Origin: Butyrivibrio sp. X503
Lineage (GTDB): Bacteria; Bacillota; Clostridia; Lachnospirales; Lachnospiraceae
NCBI RefSeq assembly: GCF_003625475.1
Contig: NZ_RAIQ01000001.1
Location: forward strand, 186,001 to 250,000
Length of the DNA stretch: 64,000 nucleotides
Reading direction: 5' to 3'
The position numbers and the translations under genes are program-made. Within the stretch, counting starts at the first letter, position 1, and every line of letters begins with the position of its first letter. Below are positions 7,971-17,248 of this stretch, piece by piece. The notes under the pieces are model-generated. The model saw only the letters and a list, made by a program, of their open reading frames with translations. It did no database searches and was not told where the DNA came from.

Positions 7971-9761
7971 ATGGAAGAAAAATCAAGAGTAAAAAAAATC
8001 CCGTTTTTCAAAACAGTTACAGGAATGAACGTAATCAGTTATGTTGCTCTGCTTCTTTTGTTTGTATTGACTATCGTATCCGTAATCGTTCAGATGAACA
8101 ACATGTCAAATACAGCCCAGGATTCGGCAGAGCTTATTGAAGGCGTAATGGATGATATCCGTATATTTGAAGTAGATATGCGTATCATCGACAACGACGG
8201 TTTTGCCATGGCTGCCATGTACGATACCATCAAGGGCCTTGGACAGCTTGAGACCAAGATCCCGGAGATGAAGAACTGCCTTACCGAAATGGACGAAGCC
8301 GTTGAAGGTATGGTAAGCGGGTTTACCGTAATATCGGGATTTAGCGGTAATACCGTCGGACTTGATGCAGCTAATAAGATCAAGGAATTATATACCCCGT
8401 ACAGAGATGAATATGTACGTGTCATTGAAGCCGGAGAAAAGGGCGATGTTGATACTATCGTAGCCGTTGTCTACGGTGAAGCATCCGGAAACCTGGAAGG
8501 TCTTAAAGAACAGCTCTCGATAATGGATGAAGAGATCAAAAAGGGTCAGTCAGAAAGTAAGGCTAAGGTTGCCGCAAGCACAAACAGTGCTCTTGCTTTT
8601 GTCAATATCGTTACTCTTATTTACATAGTAGCTATCGCAATCTCTCTTTTCATTAACTATAGAACAGTTGGTAAAAAGGTTAATTCCATCGCTGCTGAGA
8701 TCAATAATATCATTGATGATATCAATCATGACAAGGGTGATCTTACCGTTCGTTTGCAGACGGAAACTTCATCAGAGCTTGTTAATGTAAAGAACGGATT
8801 CAACCACTTCATCGAAACCTTACAGGGAGTTTTGAAAGAGGTCAAGGACGGTACCGTTGTTCTTACAGAATCATCCGATAACATGACCAGACAGATCCAT
8901 CTGGCAAGTGATAATATCACAAATACATCCGCAGCTCTCGAAGAGCTTTCCGCAAGTATGCAGAACGTATCTGAGACTGCAGGAACTATCGACCAGAGAC
9001 TTAATGAGGTCAGAAATGCAACCAATAATATCAACTCCGGAGTAAACGAAGGTGTTTCCAAAGCCGAAGAGATCCGTAACGAAGCTGTTGATATCAAGAA
9101 TGATGCACAGTCCAAGAAGGATAATACCGGAAATAAGATGGAGACCCTTTCACAGGTTCTCGAGCAGTCGGTTAAAGACAGTGAGAAGGTTGCTCAGATC
9201 AGTGAACTTACAAATGTCATCCTCGATATCGCTTCTCAGACAAACCTCCTTGCGCTTAACGCTTCCATAGAGGCAGCAAGAGCAGGTGAAGCAGGAAAAG
9301 GATTTGCGGTTGTTGCTGAAGAGATCAGCTCACTTGCAGAGAATTCAAGACAGACAGCCGGAAACATCCAGATTATCAGTAATGAAGTTACAACAGCGGT
9401 TAAATCGCTTGCAGATAACGCTATGCACGTGCTTGATTTCATCAATTCCACAGTTCTTAGCGATTACGATTCATTCGTTGATACAGGCGAAAAGTATGAA
9501 TCAACGGCTTCGTTCATCAACGATGTGCTTGATCATATTTCTGATCAGACCAAGCAGCTCAATGCTATTATGAACGACATGACCGAGGCTGTTTCATCGA
9601 TCACGGATTCTGTTCATCAGTCATCCGATGCGATCAACCAGTCCGCCGGCAATTCGCAGGATATTGTTGATGAGATCACAGGTATCAGCGACGCGATGGA
9701 TACCAATAACGACGTTACAGACAGACTTAATACAAGTACAAGAAAGTTTGTAAATATCTAA
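7971..9761 (+). CDS. Methyl-accepting chemotaxis protein
   Basis: 596-residue receptor of the usual layout. TM1 is at about residues 19-41, an extracytoplasmic helical sensor follows to about 200, TM2 is near 206-228, then HAMP (about 229-285) and the signalling domain. The hairpin tip that binds CheA and CheW is at about 411-460, with [20 protein letters not shown] and [20 protein letters not shown]. The sensor resembles a four-helix bundle; the ligand cannot be told. There is no C-terminal CheR-docking pentapeptide. Its own promoter and terminator suggest a single-gene unit, away from any che or flagellar operon. Confidence 0.95.
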   Translation: MEEKSRVKKIPFFKTVTGMNVISYVALLLLFVLTIVSVIVQMNNMSNTAQDSAELIEGVMDDIRIFEVDMRIIDNDGFAMAAMYDTIKGLGQLETKIPEMKNCLTEMDEAVEGMVSGFTVISGFSGNTVGLDAANKIKELYTPYRDEYVRVIEAGEKGDVDTIVAVVYGEASGNLEGLKEQLSIMDEEIKKGQSESKAKVAASTNSALAFVNIVTLIYIVAIAISLFINYRTVGKKVNSIAAEINNIIDDINHDKGDLTVRLQTETSSELVNVKNGFNHFIETLQGVLKEVKDGTVVLTESSDNMTRQIHLASDNITNTSAALEELSASMQNVSETAGTIDQRLNEVRNATNNINSGVNEGVSKAEEIRNEAVDIKNDAQSKKDNTGNKMETLSQVLEQSVKDSEKVAQISELTNVILDIASQTNLLALNASIEAARAGEAGKGFAVVAEEISSLAENSRQTAGNIQIISNEVTTAVKSLADNAMHVLDFINSTVLSDYDSFVDTGEKYESTASFINDVLDHISDQTKQLNAIMNDMTEAVSSITDSVHQSSDAINQSAGNSQDIVDEITGISDAMDTNNDVTDRLNTSTRKFVNI

Positions 9762-9785
9762 ATCTTAATATCATAAGCTTATATC

Positions 9786-9823
9786 CACACCCCTTTGGCA
9801 TTGTCAAAGGGGTGTGTTTTTTA
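9786..9823 (+). terminator. Terminator of the chemotaxis receptor
   Basis: CACACCCCTTTG pairs perfectly with CAAAGGGGTGTG (12 bp), 7-nt loop, then six T. Confidence 0.92.
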
Positions 9824-9882
9824 TCCTCAAAAATGATATACTATCGTGGTATAAGTTAATAAGAATTCAGGAGGAAAAGAAA

Positions 9883-10404
9883 TTGGCTCAGAATCCTATT
9901 GTCACATTCACAATGGAAAACGGCGATGTTATAAAGGCAGAGCTCTATCCCGAGATCGCGCCCAACACCGTTAATAACTTTATTTCACTTATCAATAAGA
10001 ACTTCTACGACGGACTCATCTTCCACAGAGTCATTCGCGGATTCATGCTTCAGGGCGGAGATCCCGAAGGAACAGGAATGGGTGGCCCAGGATACGGCAT
10101 CAAGGGAGAATTTGCTTCAAACGGCTTCAAGAATGACCTTAAGCACACTGAAGGTGTTCTTTCAATGGCAAGATCAATGATGCCCAACTCAGCAGGTTCT
10201 CAGTTCTTTATCATGCACAAGGATGCACCTCATCTTGACGGCGATTACGCAGCATTCGGTAAAGTTACCGAAGGAATGGATGTCGTAAACAAGATTGCCG
10301 AAGTAGAAACAGATTACAACGACCGCCCCGTGACCAACCAGGTTATGAAGACAGTCACAGTTGATACTTTCGGTGTAAACTATCCGGAACCCGAAAAAAA
10401 CTAA
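9883..10404 (+). CDS. Cyclophilin-type peptidyl-prolyl isomerase
   Basis: 173 residues starting at TTG 9883-9885, which has AGGAGG upstream; the 23 extra codons of the longer frame overlap the preceding terminator. Cyclophilin core: MENGDVIKAELYPEIAPNTV, catalytic FHRVIRGFMLQGGDPEGTG (Phe-His-Arg), MARSMMPNSAGSQFFI, and DGDYAAFGKVTEGMDVV. It speeds cis-trans proline isomerisation during folding. There is no signal peptide, so it is cytoplasmic. Single gene. Confidence 0.96.
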   Translation: MAQNPIVTFTMENGDVIKAELYPEIAPNTVNNFISLINKNFYDGLIFHRVIRGFMLQGGDPEGTGMGGPGYGIKGEFASNGFKNDLKHTEGVLSMARSMMPNSAGSQFFIMHKDAPHLDGDYAAFGKVTEGMDVVNKIAEVETDYNDRPVTNQVMKTVTVDTFGVNYPEPEKN

Positions 10405-10446
10405 ATATCATATCGATATACATAATAGGATATTTCCTATTACATA

Positions 10447-10489
10447 AAAAAGCTTCCCTACAGCATAAGCACTGCTCGGGAAGCTTTTA
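10447..10489. terminator. Bidirectional terminator after the cyclophilin
   Basis: AAAAAGCTTCCC and GGGAAGCTTTT form an 11-bp stem with a short inner CAG/CTG stem, with T-rich tails on both strands. It separates the converging genes at 9883 (+) and 10528 (-). Confidence 0.82.
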
Positions 10490-10527
10490 TTATTGTTTTT
10501 TATCCAAAAGAATAAGTTGTTACTCTT

Positions 10528-11499
10528 TTACTGAACCTTGGTTCCATAGATAGGATCCGTACACTCTTCATCAAGAGAATTTACATATGAAACGATCAAT
10601 GTATTCTCGTCGTCAAATGCCTTTTCAAGCTTGTAAAATACGTCTCCCTTCTTAAATACGATAGTTTCTGAGCTGCCGCAGTATCCGTACACTTCAAGAT
10701 CACTCATAATATCGCCGCCTGTGATCCATACGGTCCAGTTACTATCGGGGATTCCGTACTCGCATTCGCTTGATCTCTGTACACCGATAACAGCCCCTCT
10801 TTTCTCATCAAACATCCACTCACCTGAAAGAGCTTCAAATGTCTGATCAAGGGTCTTTCTGTTATCAAATATCTTCTGCACTTCAGCAGGAACAGAGAAG
10901 CTCTCTCCTCTGGCCTGTGCCAGATATCCGGCAAGAACATAGACACGCTCATGTGTCATCTCTTCCATCTCTCCGGCTTCGAGCATAGCCTGCATAGATC
11001 CGCCGAGAGCATACAATCCGGCAACCTTAGAATTGGCCTCTTTCTCGGCATTCCATGCTTTTTGTTCTTTTACAAGCTCATCCTTCTTGGAAGCATCCAC
11101 TTCTTCCGTAAGTCTGTCCCAAAGAGAATTAAGCTCATTATCCCAAATAGTAAAAGCATCCGCCTCAAAATTGTTCATATCACTCTGAGAGGCATTTTCG
11201 GAATCCCAGCTATCCTCATGCTCTTTGGCCTTAGCCTCAACCTCGGCTACTTCGTCCTGAATGCTTTTTCCGGCCTTAGGTGCATTGTCTTTTTCTTCTT
11301 TCTTATTGTTGTCGGAATCGCTGACATCGCTATCATCTACATCTTCGGTGAAAGAATCTTCAACCTTTCCTACAGTAGTTTCGTCCTGAGTTGTAAATAA
11401 AAAATAGGCTCCTCCTACTACTGCAATTCCTAAGAATATAAGAACACCCAAAACCACGGCTAAAGTGTTTGCCGCACTTTTTTTTCCACGTCTGCTCAC
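10528..11499 (-). CDS. Membrane-anchored LprI/DUF1311-like protein
   Basis: 323 residues. A basic start (MSRRGKKS) leads into one membrane segment at about residues 12-36, then an acidic Asp/Ser/Lys linker to about residue 80. Residues about 115-200 resemble the DUF1311/LprI fold: WDNELNSLWDRL, VKEQKAWNAEKE, LYALGGSMQAMLEAGEMEEM and THERVYVLAGYL match the family spacing (LN..L, QxxW, GGS, ThxR). The family Cys residues are absent. The C-terminal 110 residues are a separate beta-rich region with two Cys (SECEYG and YGYCGSS). LprI proteins inhibit lysozyme in some bacteria; that role here is only a possibility. Predicted outside the membrane. Confidence 0.6.
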   Translation of the reverse strand: MSRRGKKSAANTLAVVLGVLIFLGIAVVGGAYFLFTTQDETTVGKVEDSFTEDVDDSDVSDSDNNKKEEKDNAPKAGKSIQDEVAEVEAKAKEHEDSWDSENASQSDMNNFEADAFTIWDNELNSLWDRLTEEVDASKKDELVKEQKAWNAEKEANSKVAGLYALGGSMQAMLEAGEMEEMTHERVYVLAGYLAQARGESFSVPAEVQKIFDNRKTLDQTFEALSGEWMFDEKRGAVIGVQRSSECEYGIPDSNWTVWITGGDIMSDLEVYGYCGSSETIVFKKGDVFYKLEKAFDDENTLIVSYVNSLDEECTDPIYGTKVQ

Positions 11500-11551
11500 T
11501 TTTTTCTCTCCTTTATAAGCAAAATATTATGAATTATCCCCAAAAATTATA

Positions 11552-12583
11552 TCAGCCTACTATTATAGCCTTTGCATGATAGTATCCGTCATTACCTCTC
11601 TCACACTCTACCTTTAAGTTGGTGTTGTATACAATAACGGGACATCTTGAGAAGTTTGTTGATGAATCAAGCTTGATCTCCATTATTCCGTTGCTTAACT
11701 CAAGGAACAAGATTTCCTCTGTAGTCTCTGATGTAACACGTCCCGATACTACCGCATTGGTATTGGAATCTGTTTCTACCTTAGTCGCACAAGAATTATC
11801 ATCATTGATAAGCTTGGAGATATGGTTTTTGTCATCCTTGCCTTTGTAATAAAAAGCGGTAATATGCTGATCGGGAATAAGAACTCTGCACTCGGTCGCA
11901 TCGGTTGCAACATCAAGAATATATTCCTTATTTCCGTCTGAAGTCTTAAGTATAAGGTTGGAAGTAGTTGTTCCCTTAACGACTTTACCGGAAATTTCTT
12001 CTCCCTTTGCATTTATAGTGCTCATGCTTCCGCCACCTTCCGAACCGGAAACGGAGATAGCATGCATATATGCATCGCTGCCTCTTGCGCATACTATTTC
12101 AACTTTTTGATCAAGAACCAGATATCTTACTTTACTGAGATCGGTTGACTCATCGATCTTGATCTCCATAGTACCGCTGTTCGTCTTAAGATAGATTTTG
12201 GAGCTTGTTGTTCCCTTAGCTATCTTACCTCTTACAGTGGAAGTCTTGCCCTTATCAACGTCAGCGTTTTCTGACTTGTTGCCGCCGGTAAGCTTAGAAG
12301 CGTGCCAATATTCGTCATCGCCTCTGTAGCACTGTGCTGTGACTTTGTCTCCCTTAAAGATGAACTTTGCTTCCGAAGTATCTGTGTTGGAATCAACCTT
12401 GATCTCCACAGTACCGCCGGATGTCTGAAGGTATAACGTATCCGCTGTGGTCTTATCGGTAGCTTTACCTTCGAATGTAATTTCTGTTGCCGCCTGAGTA
12501 TTTAACGGTATAAACAATGCTCCCGTAATAACCGTTATCATCGCAAGCAGCACACTCATAAATGCCGACAAACTCTTTTTCAT
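11552..12583 (-). CDS. Secreted protein with four tandem ~70-residue repeats
   Basis: 343 residues from the ATG at 12581-12583 (GGGGAA upstream); a longer frame from 12607 lacks a ribosome site. A clear signal peptide ends near LNTQA-A (about residue 32). The mature protein is four repeats of about 70 residues, beginning at ITFEGKATDKTT, STVRGKIAKGTT, EEISGKVVKGTT and AVVSGRVTSETT. Each shares the plan V.G.v..gTT...i.L.t.dG..EikiD..Td.s, then a predicted strand, then rGdD.y.Ha.k. The repeats look like a small beta-barrel unit. I do not recognise a named family. Possibly a cell-surface or metal-binding protein; unproven. Confidence 0.7.
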   Translation of the reverse strand: MKKSLSAFMSVLLAMITVITGALFIPLNTQAATEITFEGKATDKTTADTLYLQTSGGTVEIKVDSNTDTSEAKFIFKGDKVTAQCYRGDDEYWHASKLTGGNKSENADVDKGKTSTVRGKIAKGTTSSKIYLKTNSGTMEIKIDESTDLSKVRYLVLDQKVEIVCARGSDAYMHAISVSGSEGGGSMSTINAKGEEISGKVVKGTTTSNLILKTSDGNKEYILDVATDATECRVLIPDQHITAFYYKGKDDKNHISKLINDDNSCATKVETDSNTNAVVSGRVTSETTEEILFLELSNGIMEIKLDSSTNFSRCPVIVYNTNLKVECERGNDGYYHAKAIIVG

Positions 12584-12643
12584 AACATGTTCCCCTTTCA
12601 AACACATAAAGAAAAATTAAACTCTAATTAAATAGAATCTTCC

Positions 12644-12666
12644 AAAATACAAAATATCTGTATTTT
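12644..12666. promoter_or_regulatory. Inverted repeat in the leader of the four-repeat secreted protein
   Basis: AAAATACA (12644-12651) and TGTATTTT (12659-12666), a perfect 8-bp inverted repeat with a 7-nt spacer, just downstream of the candidate -10 at 12675-12680. Could be an operator or a leader hairpin. Confidence 0.35.
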
Positions 12667-12674
12667 CACCCTAT

Positions 12675-12680
12675 ATTATA
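12675..12680 (-). promoter_or_regulatory. Candidate -10 of the four-repeat secreted protein gene
   Basis: Minus strand TATAAT about 92 bp before the ATG. No convincing -35 at the right distance, so the call is weak. Confidence 0.35.
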
Positions 12681-12763
12681 CATCATCTTGTGGATATATG
12701 TGCACTTTTTAACCAAAAAATCATAATTTTTCCCATATTTTCCGCTTATTCGGGGTTTTTGGC

Positions 12764-12800
12764 ATAAAAAATGCAGGTAAAAGCTTACTTTTACCTGCAT
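12764..12800 (-). terminator. Terminator of the MoxR/vWA operon
   Basis: Minus strand ATGCAGGTAAAAG pairs perfectly with CTTTTACCTGCAT (13 bp, 4-nt loop), then a run of six T. 22 bp past the last gene of the operon. Confidence 0.93.
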
Positions 12801-12822
12801 AATATCAATATTTCACCTTAAA

Positions 12823-13812
12823 TCACCACTGTTTGATGTAAACATCACCTTCAGTGTCGCCTTGACCGGAGCCTCCAAGCTGACCATTGCTGCCCGAGCC
12901 GCCGTTCTGATTGTTTCCGCCCGAGCCACCGTTTTGCTCATCTTCACCGCCTTCGGAGCCGCCGTTTTGCTCATCGTCTCCGTTGTTCTCATTGTTTCCG
13001 TCCTGATCGTCATTTCCGCCGTTGTTCTGATCTTCTCCGTTTTGATCATTGTTTTCGTTCTGCTGATCTTCTCCGGAACCGTTCTGCTGATTTTCTTTCT
13101 CTTTTTCTTTCTGTTCGTTCTGGTATTCCTGCTGTTCTTTTCTGCGCTCTTCCATAGCGCCTTTTTTATTGCCTTCAAGCTTTTCTTTTTGCTTGTCTTC
13201 TTTACTTCCGCCCGAACCGCCGGAACCGCTGTTATCCTGCTCGTCCTGATTATTGTTATTATTGTTGTTCTGATTATCATCAGAAGATGACTGATCTGGA
13301 TTCTTGAGCTTTTCGATCATCTTATCAATGTCTTCTTTTAACTGCTGAGCGTCCTTATCTCTGTAGTCATCGCCTTCATCAACAGCCCAGCCGTTTTCAA
13401 GAAGCACATCCCTTGCCATGTTGAGCTTAAAGATGGCCGAATCTATTTTTTCCTGAGAATCAAGATCATAGAAATCAATCGTATTGCAATAAGCAAGCGC
13501 AAGATTGATCCTTATGGAACACTCTCTTTTTGCATCGGGATAAAGCGAAAGAGCCTTCTGATAATAGCCTACGGCACTCTCATACTCCTGTCTCTCATAA
13601 CAAACATTTCCGAGGTTGTAGTATGGAATAAAGCTCTCGGGGAAATTGAGATTGAGAAGCTTCTTCTCGCTCTCGGTCTTGTACTGAGACTGTGCATACG
13701 CCTTTACAAATCCGTGGTTAATAATGACTCTTCCCAAAAAGGAAACAGCCAATATCATTACAGGCACGGCAAAAATAATCATAAGTTTGTATTTAAGAGG
13801 AGTTTTTTTCAT
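12823..13812 (-). CDS. BatC/BatE-like TPR protein with Asn/Gly/Asp-rich tail
   Basis: 329 residues. The start is ATG 13810-13812: GGGAGG lies 8 nt upstream of it, but only 2 nt from the ATG that overlaps the previous stop. One TM near residues 10-28, then TPR units at about 55-110 (PYYNLGNVCYERQEYESAVGYYQKALSLYP as PYYNLGNVCYERQEYESAV then GYYQKALSLYP) and RINLALAYCN. From about residue 180 to the end the protein is low-complexity: runs of Asn, Asp, Gln, Gly, Glu and Lys, including seven Asn in a row. TPR proteins of this kind accompany vWA proteins in Bat operons. Last gene of the operon. The tail may be disordered and extracytoplasmic. Confidence 0.75.
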   Translation of the reverse strand: MKKTPLKYKLMIIFAVPVMILAVSFLGRVIINHGFVKAYAQSQYKTESEKKLLNLNFPESFIPYYNLGNVCYERQEYESAVGYYQKALSLYPDAKRECSIRINLALAYCNTIDFYDLDSQEKIDSAIFKLNMARDVLLENGWAVDEGDDYRDKDAQQLKEDIDKMIEKLKNPDQSSSDDNQNNNNNNNQDEQDNSGSGGSGGSKEDKQKEKLEGNKKGAMEERRKEQQEYQNEQKEKEKENQQNGSGEDQQNENNDQNGEDQNNGGNDDQDGNNENNGDDEQNGGSEGGEDEQNGGSGGNNQNGGSGSNGQLGGSGQGDTEGDVYIKQW

Positions 13813-13814
13813 GA

Positions 13815-14777
13815 TCATAACCTCCCTCTTCTGACTATGATACACGCCTCGGCAAGCAATAATACTGCAAGCATTGCGGCAAATATATAGTAAATGTCTT
13901 TGTACTTCTCGACACCATTAACCTGATCTTCAACAGTCTTGGAAGAATCCTTGATATACTGAACGGTACTCTCAAGCTGTGCCCTTCCGTTGTTCATATT
14001 GTTGTAGATAAGTCCGAGGTCATCGGCAATGCCCTTTAAGTTATCTTCATCGATCATGGAAAGAGCTTTTTCGCCGGTGGATTCATCTATGATCCATCCA
14101 TAGCCTGAGGCTCTCATCTGACCGCCGTCGCGGGTTCCGTAACCAAGCACTACTCCTGCATCAACATACTGTTTTAAAGGTTCATAAGAAGTCAGTTCAT
14201 TTCCGTTGGTTATCTCTCCGTCACTTATGAACACCACGATAGCCTTTCTGTTCTCTTTCTTGGAAGAAGAAACCAGAAGCGACTCCATGTCCTTGTAAGG
14301 AAGCGACATGTCACTACCCATAGCATATGAGCTGTCGGGTGGAGCAAGCGTATCGATAAGACTCTCAACATATGTAATATCCTGAGTATAAGGCGAAATA
14401 ACATGAGCCTGGTCATCGAAAGTCACAAGTGCAAAATTACTTCCGATAAGCTCATCCGCAATATACTTGGCGTCCTTTATAGCACCGTCAATTCTCGGAT
14501 CCGAACCGTCATAGTCCTGCGCCCACATACTTATAGTCGTGTCAATTACAAACAAAACGTCGAGGTTCTTGGTCGAGAACTCGTATTTATCGTCCTTTAA
14601 TACAGGCCTCAATCCAACGATAAACGCAAGCACGTATATCAAGGAAAGCCTTATGACGGTAAAAATCTTTTCTTTTGTGGCGATCCTACTCTTTCCTGTG
14701 GCATATATGGTAACAGTAGCAAGTGCCGACAGAATAAGAAGCAGTACCGCAATAGGTAATACAGGTTGTACACTCAT
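13815..14777 (-). CDS. vWA-domain membrane protein (BatB-like)
   Basis: 320 residues. TM segments at about 6-26 and 40-58, vWA domain at about 70-255, and a C-terminal TM near 292-312. The MIDAS motif is FVIDTTISMW, i.e. Asp-x-Thr-x-Ser in place of the usual DxSxS; the later metal-site region is VVFISDGEITNG. The ATG overlaps the stop of the preceding vWA gene by 4 bp (ATGA), so the two are translationally coupled. Together with MoxR and DUF58 it forms a Bat-type envelope complex whose job is not well defined; Bat loci have been linked to aerotolerance and stress survival in other bacteria. Confidence 0.88.
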   Translation of the reverse strand: MSVQPVLPIAVLLLILSALATVTIYATGKSRIATKEKIFTVIRLSLIYVLAFIVGLRPVLKDDKYEFSTKNLDVLFVIDTTISMWAQDYDGSDPRIDGAIKDAKYIADELIGSNFALVTFDDQAHVISPYTQDITYVESLIDTLAPPDSSYAMGSDMSLPYKDMESLLVSSSKKENRKAIVVFISDGEITNGNELTSYEPLKQYVDAGVVLGYGTRDGGQMRASGYGWIIDESTGEKALSMIDEDNLKGIADDLGLIYNNMNNGRAQLESTVQYIKDSSKTVEDQVNGVEKYKDIYYIFAAMLAVLLLAEACIIVRRGRL

Positions 14778-15880
14778 TTTTGCAACACCAATCCAGCCAA
14801 GCTAAACAATGCAAGGCTAATCAAACAAATTAAAAAAGGTACTCTCGGCATATCCAATGCCTGTCTTGCCAGTACGATCTTGACGGTCATCGCTTCCTGT
14901 TTCTGAATATCTTGTACTATCTCGGATACAGGCTGATCCTGAGTTCTGACATAGAACTTTCCGCCCGTCATCTGTACTGCCCGCTGAAATTCCGTTGAAC
15001 ACTCCTCATAGTCGTATTCTTCGGGAATATAGAATTTATCTTCACTCGGGAATATTCCGAACACGGTCACCTTGTGATTCTTACAAGCTTTGGCTGCCTC
15101 ATCGAGGTCCATGATCTGAGGCATATAATCGTTAAGCTCGTTGTCGGTACACATGATGATAACTCTGGTTCTGTCGGGTTCATCTATATAGGGAAAAGAG
15201 AAAAGCGCAGAGCCAAGTCCTTCTCCGACAAGCGACGATCCCTTCAGGTAACTGTTATAAGTGGTTCCCGCATCAAAATACAAAAGCTTTTCGACAAGCT
15301 CATCGAAATGTTCCTGCTCGGAAGACGGTATCTCTCCGTAGTATCCGTATTTATCAACATATCCCTGATACTCTTTTTGAAGAACAAAATATTCTCCAAG
15401 CTCATCCAGCTTTTGAAGCACATAATCATAATCATCCGTCAGCGGAACATAGGTAACCGTTGAAGTATTAAAGATACTTATACCTATTCTGTCTCCTTCA
15501 AGTCCCTGCACCACGCCCTTAAGATAATCCGTGATCTCGGAATTAAGCTCATAGAGCGAATAAGAAACATCAAGACAGAGCATGATATCTCTCTTTTTTA
15601 CACCGCTGACTATATCATCGTTTTTGTAAGGTCTTGCCGCCAGAACAAGCGCAGAAAGCATGCTTCCGATAAGTCCCGCAATAAGCAGCACCGTAAAAAC
15701 CTTGTACTGCACGGAAAGCGACTTATAAAGCTTCGTAGATCTAATCTTAGATGTATTTGAAACGCGAATTCCGTCTTCGAATTCCGCTTTTTTCTTTTTT
15801 CGGATGTTAAAAACAAGAACGATCGCCGCAGCCATTACTGCAAATCCTACAACGATCATCCATTTATACATCAGCTCCAT
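14774..15880 (-). CDS. vWA-domain membrane protein (BatA-like)
   Basis: 368 residues. TM1 about 6-24, TM2 about 60-82, vWA domain about 92-320, TM3 near the C-terminus (MPRVPFLICLISLALFSLAG). A complete MIDAS start CLDVSYSLYE (DxSxS) is present, with GDRIGISIFNTST and RVIIMCTDNELND further on. The start overlaps the end of the previous gene by 10 bp. Partner of the second vWA protein in the same operon; MoxR ATPases are thought to remodel such vWA proteins. Confidence 0.88.
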   Translation of the reverse strand: MELMYKWMIVVGFAVMAAAIVLVFNIRKKKKAEFEDGIRVSNTSKIRSTKLYKSLSVQYKVFTVLLIAGLIGSMLSALVLAARPYKNDDIVSGVKKRDIMLCLDVSYSLYELNSEITDYLKGVVQGLEGDRIGISIFNTSTVTYVPLTDDYDYVLQKLDELGEYFVLQKEYQGYVDKYGYYGEIPSSEQEHFDELVEKLLYFDAGTTYNSYLKGSSLVGEGLGSALFSFPYIDEPDRTRVIIMCTDNELNDYMPQIMDLDEAAKACKNHKVTVFGIFPSEDKFYIPEEYDYEECSTEFQRAVQMTGGKFYVRTQDQPVSEIVQDIQKQEAMTVKIVLARQALDMPRVPFLICLISLALFSLAGLVLQK

Positions 15881-16371
15881 TCTCTGATCACTCCCACTGC
15901 CGTGTTACAAGAAGTAACGAAATCTCTGTTCTCCGATCTGTTTCCCTCTGCAAACTCCGGCACATAATACTCTTCCATAAGCTTATCAAGATGCCTGATA
16001 CCCATTTTCTTGACATCGGTCAATGTGCACTTCTCAACGTCAATTCCCGTCGCCTCATGCACATATCCTCTGATCATAAGCGAAAGCTTAAGATAAGCAT
16101 CTCTCTTAGACAGGTTATCTTTTTCATACTGCGTCTTAAGCTTGCTGATACCGGCAATATATTTCTTTTTTATGATAAAAAGATGCTGTGGCATCGGTCT
16201 CTTGTAACCCTCAGGCTTAGGCTCTTCCTTCTTGGGTTCCTTTTTCTTGTAAAAGATCTTATATAAAGCTCTCATCAAAAGAAAAAGCGCAAGTGCCGCA
16301 AGTAATATGCCAATCGCGATAACCCACCAGCTGTATTCAAACGGTGGTCTTAATGTAACCGTAGTTTCCAT
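15871..16371 (-). CDS. Single-TM protein of the MoxR/vWA operon (DUF4381-like)
   Basis: 166 residues from ATG 16369-16371, behind AAAGG. A short extracytoplasmic N-terminus, a TM at about 17-38 (WWVIAIGILLAALALFLLM), a Lys/Glu/Pro-rich stretch, then a cytoplasmic helical domain with YLKLSLMIRGYVHEATGIDV. This size, topology and gene position match DUF4381-type proteins of Bat operons. The coding sequence overlaps the end of the DUF58 gene by 35 bp, which suggests coupled translation. No enzyme motif. Confidence 0.65.
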   Translation of the reverse strand: METTVTLRPPFEYSWWVIAIGILLAALALFLLMRALYKIFYKKKEPKKEEPKPEGYKRPMPQHLFIIKKKYIAGISKLKTQYEKDNLSKRDAYLKLSLMIRGYVHEATGIDVEKCTLTDVKKMGIRHLDKLMEEYYVPEFAEGNRSENRDFVTSCNTAVGVIREWS

Positions 16372-17236
16372 GTCTGTACCTTTCAAACAAAACAATCGCA
16401 GAGTCTATCATCTCACTCTGTGAAGAAACACTAACAAGTGATACCCTGCTGTGCTTGGTATTATCGGAAGCAATATCGCAGATTCTTTCTCTCTCTTCAA
16501 GCTCCAGTTTATGAAGCTTGTTATTAAACGAAAGAAATCTCTTTTCGTATCTTCCCAGATCGTTATCATAAGTATTGCCGCCGGTAAGCATTGCATCTTC
16601 TATACCGATTGCCAGAAGATCATGCTCGGACGTTATGGCTCTCATCACATCTCCGCTTATGCTTGCGATGCCTTCCATATCCGCAATGACAACAATGATC
16701 ATCTTCTTATGAACAACGCTCACAACATTCTTAAGCGTCTGCTCGAGCGATACTCCGCCATCGACTCCCACGTGCTTCTCATAATCATATAAAAGCGCCT
16801 CAAGATGCTCGGGACCTGATTTAAAAATACTGAGAGTCGCATTCGTATCACCGGGATACGAAAGAGCAAAATCAGCGCCGTTTCTTCCCGTAATATAGGC
16901 AAGCGCACCGAAAGTCATAAGCGCAAGTTCTTTTTTCGATTCTCCCTTGGGAGTATCACCAAGCATCTTGCGTCCGCAGTCGCAGACAAACATAACATTG
17001 TGACGTCTGTCGGTAACGTATCTTCTTACAAGAGTTGTTCCCATTCTCGAAGAAGACTTCCAGTCTATATCGTGAACGTCATCGCCGATGTTATATTCCT
17101 TAAGATCGTCGAATTCCATACTTCTTCCTTTGTGGATCGAATGGAAATCGCCGTCCAAAATATTTGAAGTTTTCCTGTTGGTATAAAGAGCTACTGCCCT
17201 TCTTATCCTTGATAGATACTCGTAATCAATATTCAT
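16337..17236 (-). CDS. DUF58 domain protein
   Basis: 299 residues. The DUF58 signature is clear near residues 36-85: GRSMEFDDLKEYNIGDDVHD, IDWKSSSRMGTTLVRRYVTD and NVMFVCDCGRKM. The C-terminal half has a vWA-like fold (MIIVVIADMEGI). DUF58 proteins lie next to MoxR ATPases in nearly all Bat-type loci and are the presumed adaptor between MoxR and the membrane vWA proteins. No TM segments here, so cytoplasmic. 12 bp after moxR. Confidence 0.9.
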   Translation of the reverse strand: MNIDYEYLSRIRRAVALYTNRKTSNILDGDFHSIHKGRSMEFDDLKEYNIGDDVHDIDWKSSSRMGTTLVRRYVTDRRHNVMFVCDCGRKMLGDTPKGESKKELALMTFGALAYITGRNGADFALSYPGDTNATLSIFKSGPEHLEALLYDYEKHVGVDGGVSLEQTLKNVVSVVHKKMIIVVIADMEGIASISGDVMRAITSEHDLLAIGIEDAMLTGGNTYDNDLGRYEKRFLSFNNKLHKLELEERERICDIASDNTKHSRVSLVSVSSQSEMIDSAIVLFERYRHGNYGYIKTTV

Positions 17237-17248
17237 AGCTTTCCTTTA

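Noticed and set aside
9814..9882. 23-codon extension of the cyclophilin
   Set aside because: Lies in the terminator and leader of the preceding gene; AGGAGG directs the start to TTG 9883.
12862..13290. 142-codon hydrophobic plus-strand frame
   Set aside because: Antisense of the Asn/Asp/Gly-rich tail; the apparent TM segments come from the complement of that biased sequence.
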